Part shown: positions 55,446-64,000 of the stretch, piece by piece
Position numbering within the stretch: the stretch's first letter is position 1
How the letters are laid out: the number at the start of each line of letters is the position of its first letter
Assembly (NCBI RefSeq): GCF_945859685.1
Contig: NC_079147.1
Location: forward strand, 186,851,174-186,915,173
From: Eupeodes corollae
Taxonomy: Eukaryota; Arthropoda; Insecta; Diptera; Syrphidae
Reading direction: 5' to 3'
Length of the DNA stretch: 64,000 nucleotides
Made by a program: the position numbers and the translations under genes
Notes under the pieces: generated by a model
Database searches by the model: none
Told to the model about the DNA's origin: nothing
Seen by the model: only the letters and a program-made list of their open reading frames with translations

Positions 55446-58400
55446 TTTTTCTTACACAAATAATAAATTTTGTTCTAAGAAAAACTTTAAGTTCAAACTT
55501 ATGAACCTTAAGATCGATAAGTTTATTTTCTTGAAGAGTGTAATAGTGCAGACCTCGAAACATATCAATGATAATTTCAAACATAAAAATACAGTTCACA
55601 CATTTTTCCGGTGCCGATTAGTCTTTTTATATACATACACATATTTTATACATTTTGATTTTGTTTTTAAACTTTAAAAAGTAATTTTTTTTTAATGGAG
55701 TAAGCCAAATTAACGATCATTCCCTCTATTTTTTTAGACGGCTTCATGTAAGCCACCTTAAAAAAAACGTTCGTAAGGTTTAGACCCCTATAAATCCGGA
55801 TACATTTTCCAAACTCTAGGTACGAAGCATATATTTTTTTTTCAAATTTTTGTTTGAATCGTTGAAACATGCAGAAAAGTCAAATAGTATTTTAAAAACA
55901 AATTTGGAAAATTGTATCTTATATAATTTATTAATGATCGCACGTTTAAAAACGTCATTATATCAAATTTTTCAATTTATAAAAATTATAATCAATGAAA
56001 TGTTCATAATGTTTTCAGCTTTAAAATTATAGTTTTTCCTTAAAATAATACTGTGCCTAAAAAAAAATAACAATGGAAGGTTGAAGCTATGACTTTGTTT
56101 ATAATTTAATGGTACAACAAGACTTTCGTAGACTCTAAAAATCTTAAGTTATGATTTCTCAAAGAACTGACTCTTAATTTCAGGTTTTAACATTTATTAA
56201 ATTTGTTGACCAATTTGTTTATGTTGCCCTTTTTGAGAAATAGAATATTTTCACTTTTTAAAAATTTGAAGTTTTTGGAATAATCTTTTAAACGAGTGTG
56301 CATTGTTCTAAAGAAACAAATGGTTAATAAATAATCATTTTATTCGAGTTTTTTGGTTTTTAAATTTTCTTATAATTGAACTTCTTTTTGTTTTAGGCTG
56401 AATTGATTGGGGTATGATTTATCAAAATGGTTTAGAAATTGTTGAAGCTATGGTTTTTTTTTGGGGATGAATTTGTTATATATAGCTTATAATACAAGTC
56501 CTCTACATAAAATCAAGAAGAAATAATTGAAACTTAATTAATTTTTCTATCAAAAACCAATTGCTTCAAAATATTTGTTTTTTTTATTAATATCTTCAAT
56601 AAAATACATTTTTATAAAAAAGCATTTTAGAATTACTTTGTATTTGGACTGCTGGGTAATTTTTGAAAACGAATATGGTAAAAAGTTTAACCTCGTGCAT
56701 TAGGATTAAATTCTTATATAGGTTCTTACACAAATACTTGGAAGCAAATTTCAATAATGTTGACGTTTGGTATTTAAACACGTATTTTAATATTTTATAA
56801 TTTACACACATCCTTTAGCATATAAACTTTTAAATAAGCACCATATCGTTTAAATGTTTAAATACATCCTTTATACTCGTAATTTTTGAAAACGCACCAC
56901 AAAAACAACTACCTGCATACCTAAGAGTAAATTATATTCACTATTTTAAACTTATTATTTCACCCTCATTCATTCAACTTTCAACGCAATGCGTGTGATG
57001 AAAAACGTCAGGAAAAATATATATGTACGTATAAGTAAATATTTCTGTCACTGTTCTTGGTGGAAATAAAAATAAAAATAAAAATAAACGAATTGCATTT
57101 CAGGTTAAGAGCATGACAAATAAATTATAAAAAAAGAAAAACTCAACTTCCTTGCAGAATAGGTTGGTGTAAGGAGCGAGGACGGTTACAATCAACCACT
57201 CCTTTGCATTGTTATTGCTTTGTTTACTGTGTAAAAGTAAGCGAATCAAGTTGTCCTACAATTATTTTCCATCTAGAAAATTGCTGACCTCCTTCACGGT
57301 ACAGTTGAAATTAACTCTTTAAGTTTTTCTTAATATTTATATACATAAATTTATTTAGTAACGTGGTGGGTGCAGACTTTTAGATGCTTGTGCTGATTCA
57401 GGGGTGAGTTTTTTTCCTTTGTAAGGACGAAACACTAAAATGGGTTCATCATATGCATAATTTAAATTTGTGCATAAATAATGTGTATTTACATAATTTC
57501 TTAACACCATGAATTTCTAATTGAAAACAAGCATAGAAATCAGAAAACCACACCAAATAGAGTTGTCGTTTATTTCCTGTCCCGTAACATGGATGTCTTA
57601 GAGATATTGAATCGAATGAAATGTTCGCCTACAATTCGTCCCTTAGATTTATATAAATTCATTCACTATTGGCATGCAAACGTTCCATTAGTTTGTTTCC
57701 ACTTGTGAACATCAGGCAATGAAAGCAGCCGAAGGCAAACGGTACTATGTGGGGTTGAATGTTAAAGACTTCTTAACATTTGGAGAGATCCCTACACATT
57801 AGAAGTTCAACCTGAAAAACAAACCTAACTAAGTGATTGAAATTGAGAAACAACCAAATGGTTTGTTGTAAATTATCCTTGACAGCTTAAATCCTTACAA
57901 AAAAAACTTAAGTAAACAATTCCGAAATCCAAAGTTGAGGTTGTCCATAGGATGAATACATGTGTGTGTTTGTATTTTGTGTTTTATATTTTCTTTCCCA
58001 AGCCCAGTCAACAATGAAATGTCAGTTTGAAGTTTCTGTTTTTTTATTTACTTATTTCAATTTCGTATTGTGCTCGTATTAACAACTTGTAGAAGTTTTA
58101 CCTTTTTTACCTTCTGATGGGTGTATTGAATGTGGATTGGTTGCTTTATTCTTTAACAAGAAATTGACAATTTTATACGTGACAGCTGTCATTTAGCGTT
58201 GTAAGGCAATGTGAGAAGTTGTGTTTGACAGTAACACTTTGTAAAAGCATTTAAACGGGTTTCTATGAGAGTGAATTTTAAAACGTTTGGATAGGTATTG
58301 AAGTTCCCAACTGATAGTTGTCATTTTTGCATACTTCAATTCATATACCATCACTTGGTGCAAATATAAAAATAAAATAAAAAGATGGACGTTGTACTAA

Positions 58401-58544
58401 CCAAGTTTTTCTGTCTAATTCGCTGTTTGGGAACTTAAGCACAGGTACTCGTAAATACCTGTTAGTATATCGGAGTGATATTTTTGAAAATATACTTAAG
58501 CTAAATGGTTTACGTCTTAAGAGTAAAACTTTTTATTTGATTAT
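55446..58544. other. Non-coding DNA without recognised gene
   Basis: There is no recognisable gene or repeat relative in 3.1 kb. A short AAAATA run lies at 57063-57088. Short AT-rich frames on both strands have no domain. Confidence 0.5.
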
Positions 58545-59035
58545 TATGTCAGTCATTCATTCATTAATTCAAACATTCAGTCATTCATTCAGTCTTTTAG
58601 TAATTTAGTCATTCAGTCTTTGAGCCGTTGAGTCTTTCAGTAATTGAGCCATTGAGTCATTCAGTCTTTCAGTCATTTAGTCATTTAATCATTCGGTCAT
58701 TCATTCATTCAGTCATTCAGTCATTCAGTCATTCATTCATTCAGTCATTCAGTCATTCAGTCATTCAGTCATTCAGTCATTCAGTCATTCAGTCATTCAG
58801 TCATTCAGTCATTCAGTCATTCAGTCATTCAGTCATTCAGTCATTCAGTCATTCAGTCATTCAGTCATTCAGTCATTCAGTCATTCAGTCATTCAGTCAT
58901 TCAGCCATTCAGTCATTCAGTCATTCAGTCATTCAGTCATTCAGTCATTTAGTCATGCAGTCATTTAGTCATTGAGTCATTCATTTATTCATTCAGTCAA
59001 TCAGTCAAGTCAATCATTCAATGAATTAGTCAATC
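58545..59035 (+). repeat. Octanucleotide microsatellite (CATTCAGT)n
   Basis: It is nearly pure CATTCAGT from about 58700 to 58945. Flanks have degenerate units (CATTCATT, CATTTAGT, CTTTCAGT, CATTGAGT). Because 8 is not a multiple of 3, it stays open in several frames and encodes a fake SFSHSVIQ repeat. Confidence 0.97.
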
Positions 59036-59053
59036 AGTCAGAGCGTAGAACTA

Positions 59054-59931
59054 TAAGGGCGATTTTGTTCACTAGAAGTTGAACATAACTTGGGGATTTT
59101 TATTGTCAACTTGAGAATTCGGTTTTGTTCACTCAAAGTTGACGTTTATAACTTTCGGTTTTAAACTCGAGAGTTTACAAACTTTTGATTTTCATAACTT
59201 CCCGAAAAAGTAGAAGTTAAGAAGAAAACTTTTGTTTTATATATTAAAAAAAAAATAACAAAAATGTATCGAAGAAATTATTTTTGGGAAAATTCGGCAT
59301 ATTCATCTTCAAGCAGCGAAAATGAAGAAAGTCTGCAAATTGAGACGGGAATATAAAATGTTCAAACGCATTCAATTAAACACGTGGGATGACCTAAACT
59401 TTTTGCATCGTTTCCGTCTCTCAAAATGCACGACAGTGATGGTGCTAGAAGAAATAAAGGATTCCTTGCCGTGTGATGAAAGGAGGTAAAATTTTCTCGT
59501 TTTGGTTGAAGTGTGGAAGTGAAATATTTTTCATTTTTCTAAAAAGATCACGCGAATTGCGACCTATCACGCAATTGCTAATTGCATTAAGGTATTATGC
59601 GCTTGGATCTTTTCAACTAGCAATCGCGGATTTTTCAGGGGTTTGTATTACAAGTGTACACGTTGTACAAAGTTGGCAAAGTTCCCTCGGGCCTTTTCTT
59701 TATCACGATTGGTTACCTTGTCTGTCTTTTTATTTTCTATCACTAATTTGTATAAAAGAGCATTCTTAACTAACCAATCCTCTTCTTCGGGAGTATAAAG
59801 CACTTTAAAAAAAAAAAAAAACAAAATAGATTCTTAACTTTTGTTTTAACTCTCGAGTTAAAGTCAACTCTCAAGTTTTTCAACTTAAGAGTTTGCTTCA
59901 AGTTAAGCAATAGTGAACAAAATCGCCCTAA
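59054..59931 (+). mobile_element. PIF/Harbinger element with TAA duplications
   Basis: The inverted ends GGGCGATTTTGTTCACTA (59057) and its complement TAGTGAACAAAATCGCCC (59911-59928) are perfect for 18 bp, flanked on both sides by TAA (59054-59056 and 59929-59931). The 872-bp element contains further inverted AACTCTCGAGTTTA-like subterminal sequence. TWA duplications are the hallmark of PIF/Harbinger. The coding content agrees: an N-terminal HARBI1-like region without the DDE nuclease. It would be non-autonomous. Confidence 0.9.
59264..59768 (+). pseudogene. Harbinger transposase N-terminus remnant
   Basis: The start MYRRNYFWENSAYSSSSSEN runs to a stop at 59354. In the next frame WDDLNFLHRFRLSKCTTVMV and LEEIKDSLPCDERR follow. 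In a third frame LRPITQLLIALRYYALGSFQ then LAIADFSGVCITSVHVV follow. The F..RFR.SK..V..LLE pattern and the L..LRYYA.GSFQ...D..GV..TSV helix-turn-helix are the N-terminal DNA-binding half of HARBI1-type transposases. The catalytic DDE half is deleted. Two frameshifts separate the pieces. Confidence 0.88.
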
Positions 59932-59935
59932 ATGA

Positions 59936-60062
59936 CTACATAAACTCAAAATAAAATCATACGATTATATTAGTTCTTTTAATTATTGAACCTATTTGCA
60001 ACGCACCTTATGTTCATTCATTCACAATTTGCAGAACATTTATTAATAAAAAAATCCCCAAG
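59936..60062. other. Spacer, nothing recognised
   Basis: Short AT-rich spacer between the Harbinger element and the hairpin cluster. Confidence 0.5.
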
Positions 60063-60154
60063 CCTTATCCTTACTATATCCTCACACAGGAGGATAGCAT
60101 GGTTGTATACAACCCGACAACAACTATGAATGATTCAACGTTATAAGGATAAGG
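60063..60154. repeat. Cluster of nested hairpins
   Basis: An outer stem CCTTATCCTTA (60063-60073) pairs perfectly with TAAGGATAAGG (60144-60154). Inside lie TCCT/AGGA (60079-60091) and a perfect 14-bp palindrome GGTTGTATACAACC (60101-60114). The layout is multi-armed. No RNA family is recognised. It may be the remains of a small foldback element. Confidence 0.55.
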
Positions 60155-61974
60155 GAATCATAGCACGCGATAGCAATCGTAAAAAAAGTAGAAAGGAACC
60201 AACAACACGTATGAAAGTATAGCTCCATAAATACATGAAAAGTTGGTCTAACGACGACGTGGTGCGGTCATTTAGTGTAGAAACATTGTCCTATACCTAT
60301 ACTCGTAGGTATACGGTGTTAAAGTGTTGCAAAGCTGGTCCTTGTGAAAAGAGTTCCTAGAATACGAATATGAATGAAAACAGAGTTTTTACCTTTTTGT
60401 TGGACTCTTTGCACAGGAACGTACACACGTGCCGAATACTCGTGCATACATAAAATTCTAGCACAGCTTATAGAGGTTAAGTCAAAGAGCCTAGCGTTAT
60501 GGAGAGATACAAACAAACCATGCGGTTTGTTTGTATTTTCACTGACGGACCGACGACTACGACGGGTCGAAATTATTTACGTTTTTTCTATACGTTTTCC
60601 CATGTTCGGTCCATGTTGTTTGTCATGACGAATTAACGGTTTACCTTTTACTATTTACTTCTAGACTGACTTATTTTAAGGTTTTTCTCTGCAAAACAAT
60701 TTTTCCAATTTTTGAACAAACTTTAAAATTTAACAAAACAAACTAATTTAAAAAGAATCTGATTTTTTTTATTGAAACAAAAATCAAGGAAAAGAAGAAT
60801 ATTTTCAACGCAAACACAAGACTCCGGCGGTGGCCTGCTCGGCGGTGCGGCTTTCACAAAAAACTTGTCTTCCAGGCAACAACAATAATAATAATTAATT
60901 AATTCCATGGCTGACAGCTGGACAGCTTTGATTTATTGACTGCGGCGGAAGTAGTTCCTTTGGCAGTTGTTTTAATCGCTTTTTAAGTGCTGGCCTAGGA
61001 TGTGAGGAAGTTATAGGCTTTTAGATTTAGGTGGAAACTTTTTCTTATTGCAAAGTTGGTTTAATTAATCTGTCAGAGGATGTGGCTTGTTTTGAAAAAA
61101 TACGTAGCTAGTATTATAATGTACACGTATATTATATTGAATGACTGGAAGTATACTCCGTCAATTATAGACTAACAAGATGTAGGTATCGTATATAATT
61201 TGTTGTTTTTCATATGCGTTATTTTTGTATCTTTTGTAAAGTTTAAAAAGAACCTTTTTGAATAATGGTCTTTTCATTTCATATCACAAAGAGGGGTAAG
61301 GCCATCTGTATTTGACAGTACGAAATAACTTTTGAAGGGAGTACTCTTGGAGACGAGTATTACGGCAGCGGTTTTATATAATTCCTTAAAAGATTGAGAC
61401 AATACACAATACTAAGGTGTTTAATAGAGGTGAATGAATCATCATCATCAATATTGGCTCCATATAAATATATAAATAATCTCAATTTAATTTATGTTTT
61501 GGAAATAAATGCTTTCAAAACTATTCTTAATACTTAATAGTTTTCAACATAAAATTAAATCAAAATCACTCACCATTTTCAAATTTGTAAAATTTTTTTT
61601 CTTTAATTCGGTCACTGAAAGATTTTTTCCTTTAATTAAAATAAATTGTGTTTTTAAACTTTTCATTAATTTCTTACAACAAATTCATTTTAATTTTGTC
61701 TGATGTGTATTTAATTGTTTCTTGCACCTCACTTTTTAACTTTTTTAATGATCTTACTATTAAATATATTCTTTTAATGTTCTTATTTTTTTCATCACTT
61801 TTTTGCACCTCACTTTATTTTTTACATTATACGTACGCGCGTTTCGCGGAGCAATTCTATAATTAGAACCGTACCAAGAAGGGCGAGCGACAAGACTGGA
61901 CTACGATTGCGCTGCTTTCTTTTTTCTTTGTACTCTGCTATTAATTTCGTCTCGGCTTAATCCTGTTGCTCTTA
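60155..61974. other. Non-coding DNA without recognised gene
   Basis: No supported gene. Local CpG-containing strings at about 60540-60560 (ACGGACCGACGACTACGACG) and 60825-60850 (CGGCGGTGGCCTGCTCGGCG) stand out. A CTTTTTTGCACCTCACTTT motif occurs near 61725 and 61800. Confidence 0.5.
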
Positions 61975-62470
61975 CTCAGAGATTAAATGAAAAGAGTTAT
62001 CCAGTCTCATTTTAGAAGAGATTTGAAGCCATCCAGTTGTGCAGCCGAGTACATGAGCGGACACGCTGTCTCTTACCATAAAATGTATTACAAAGGACTT
62101 TCCTGGGTGATTCCTCTTGGCTAGGTGTCTAGTCCACCCGAGTCTACTGAGCTTACTTTTTTTCATGAAATATGCTTTCAGGTATATTGGTTGATTTTAG
62201 CGTCTTCCGAACTTTGTTTCCTCACATAAAGGGCCAACAATTGTCCATAAGGCTTTCCCCTCGAATTCCCCTCAGATGTTGAAACGCCGTTTAGTGAGTA
62301 CCCAGGCCTCTGATCCATATGTCAGTACTGGCAGAGCCACTGTCCTATACACCAGCATTTAGAAATAATGACAAGCCCCCTGCGTATTTTTTCATCTTTG
62401 TTTCTAAGTTGTTACCAGCTGCTACCCTTGATCCAAGGAATCTGAAGGATTGCACTACATCAAATTTATG
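61975..62470 (-). pseudogene. RTE-like LINE C-terminal relic, antisense
   Basis: Minus-strand translation from about 62470 gives VVQSFRFLGSRVAAGNNLET and KMKKYAGGLSLFLNAGV. Then in another frame come VALPVLTYGSEAWVLTKRRF, GEFEGKALWTIVGPLCEETK, YFMKKSKLSRLGWTRHLAKR and NHPGKSFV. The F.LGS...., LTYGSEAW..TK, FE.K.L..I.GP and L.RLGW.RHLA.R order is the RTE-type region after the RT. Two stops and one frameshift. It is not the same family as 45360-46760. Confidence 0.8.
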
Positions 62471-63060
62471 CTACTTTAATTATTTCACCAACTGTTTTTT
62501 TCGAGGTCCACGCCACTATATACTTTGTTTTTAATTCACTAATTTACAGCCCAGGGTTTTGTGTCCTCTCCTCGATCTAAATGGAATCGTCTACAGACCA
62601 AACCATTCTTTTGTCGGAGTCAATTAAAGGTGTTAATTCTAGTTTAATGGTCCACCTACATTGTCGTGGCAATTTATTTGGGATGCCGTATTCTGTGCAG
62701 CCTTACATTCTTTAAACAGGTACTCAACAACTTGATACCTCTAAAACTGTTTCACTTTTTGACATCACCTTTTATGATACCTTGTCGAAAGTATTTAAAC
62801 ATTTCTTCATTCTCTGACCGTTTAGCACTTCACTAAATTACACTTCCAATTGCACTCCGTCCTTACAATATGTGCAGAGGCGTGTATTTTGTGTCATGTT
62901 CCGGATGGATTGATAGAAGCTCGGCGGCTCTTTCTCGGCTTTTTTTCATTTTCACAGATCAAGTTCTTCTATCAGGTTTATTGTTCTATTTAGTGAAGCC
63001 GTTTTTCTCTTTGTATTCTATGAACCAGTTTCACTCATCGGTTTGAACGCTTTTTCTTGA
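62471..63060 (-). pseudogene. Possible upstream part of the same RTE relic
   Basis: On the minus strand PPSFYQSIRNMTQNTR and CKDGVQLEV can be read at about 62930-62830. These resemble the FY..I...Q linker and KDG motif ahead of RTE reverse transcriptases. The catalytic RT core that should lie between this and 62470 is not readable. Weak, supported mainly by position and orientation. Confidence 0.4.
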
Positions 63061-64000
63061 ATGCTATTCAAGAGGCTTAAGCATCCTTATCTTTATAGAT
63101 AACCCAACACCTTTCTGCGTTTTTGGCAACATCGCTTATGTGATGCGAATTATAAACATATACCATATAGTTCTGGTAAGATTCACACTCGACCCTGAAG
63201 AGCAGGGTTGTTGATAAAAAGGAATAGGTAAGAAGATAAAAGAAGTTGCAGGCCAAGATGTAAGCTATCAAATGATTTGAAAACTATTGAATTTTACAGC
63301 TAGAGCTTTTCACTTCATACTACTTTGAACTCCAAATTTGGAACTTCCAACTGCTAATTTCGAACTTCACTTTTGGCACTGTTAATTTTAATCTCTCAAA
63401 TAATATTTATTGAAAACCGTTTTCTTTAAATTCTACCACGAATTAATACCATGTTGATTGGATTCTTACATAAATGTTTTAACCACATACAACATAACTA
63501 CCCTCAGGTACTGGAAATTATACATTTTGAACACAAATATTTTAAAACATTAAAAATTCATGAAAATGCATCCCAAAGTGATAGAATTTACTTATTTATA
63601 AATTTTACACCGAATTTTCTCTGATGCATCCCAAAATATGTACATGTACAGCACAGACCCAACACCAAGCATTCAATACCAACTTAAACTCGAACTTTAT
63701 AAGCTACACCACCACCGCTACCACATCCATTAAAGGTAAGCAAAGCCTTATACACTATACCTTTACAGTATACAAACTACATGGAGAAGCTTGCTTCCGT
63801 GGTCATTATGTGTGCACTTAATGTTTCAAGTGACATAGTCGATGGCAGATATTAAAATTCATGCAACTTTAAAACGTTACAATATTGCCATTAAGGTATG
63901 CATAGGTATATCCATTATCCAGCGTGGATTTATATTTATAATAATTTTTAGTCCTTTAGCAGTTTTCGTATGTGTGGTTTTCAGTAATGGCTGACATAAA
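63061..64000. other. Non-coding DNA without recognised gene
   Basis: No recognised gene, RNA or repeat. Repeated small strings such as GATGCATCCCAAA (63565-63635 region) are seen but not interpretable. Confidence 0.5.

Noticed and set aside
58628..58975. 115-codon open frame with SFSHSVIQ repeats
   Set aside because: It is the translation of the CATTCAGT microsatellite; open frames arise in several phases and there is no start context or domain.

Overview
The window looks like a gene-poor, AT-rich stretch of a dipteran (probably brachyceran fly) nuclear genome. I find no host protein-coding gene, functional tRNA or rRNA gene that I can support. What can be recognised is a dense, nested graveyard of transposable elements separated by AT-rich DNA. 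The fly assignment is an inference from the mix of transposon families: Jockey, LOA and RTE/CR1-type LINEs, a DD41D rosa-like mariner, Helitrons with CTAG ends, and a tRNA-derived SINE. A 200-N scaffold gap lies at 6284-6483.

Layout. 0-8 kb: SINE fragments, AT-rich DNA, a degenerate minisatellite, the gap and a Jockey-clade relic. 8.2-11.5 kb: a decayed YADD-type LINE carrying an antisense SINE insertion and followed directly by another SINE. 12.1-14.5 kb: a CR1/Jockey-superfamily LINE that is almost open, with one frameshift. 16.5-16.8 kb: an AATTG satellite run. 18.0-19.7 kb: two copies of a dispersed repeat here called R1, one nested head-on inside the other. 19.9-22.2 kb: a very long imperfect inverted repeat, the most unusual structure here. 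23.5-25.2 kb: a complete-ended Helitron carrying only helicase remnants. 28.1-31.3 kb: a LOA-clade LINE with RNase H. 34.6-37.9 kb: an R1 internal array interrupted by a Jockey LINE. 40.8-42.0 kb: a rosa-type mariner with both ends. 44.0-47.1 kb: a full R1 copy, an RTE-like LINE with a 223-bp internal tandem duplication, a SINE end and an R1 end. 49.4-55.4 kb: a multi-layer nest made of a Helitron split by a TIR insert, an R1 copy split by a pair of direct repeats, a 20-bp minisatellite and a pogo-like transposon with perfect 27-bp ends. 58.5-60.2 kb: a CATTCAGT microsatellite, a complete-ended 872-bp PIF/Harbinger derivative with TAA target duplications, and a cluster of nested hairpins. 62-63 kb: an antisense RTE-like relic.

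How the parts relate. Nothing here forms a working pathway. Every transposase, helicase and reverse transcriptase seen is broken by deletions, frameshifts or stops, so the DNA transposons with intact ends would be non-autonomous. R1 is the recurring thread, with at least nine pieces in both orientations, and it acts as landing site and neighbour for several other insertions. The long inverted repeat at 19.9-22.2 kb has no recognised coding content. It is either an old foldback transposon or a hairpin-RNA-type locus, and the sequence alone does not decide.
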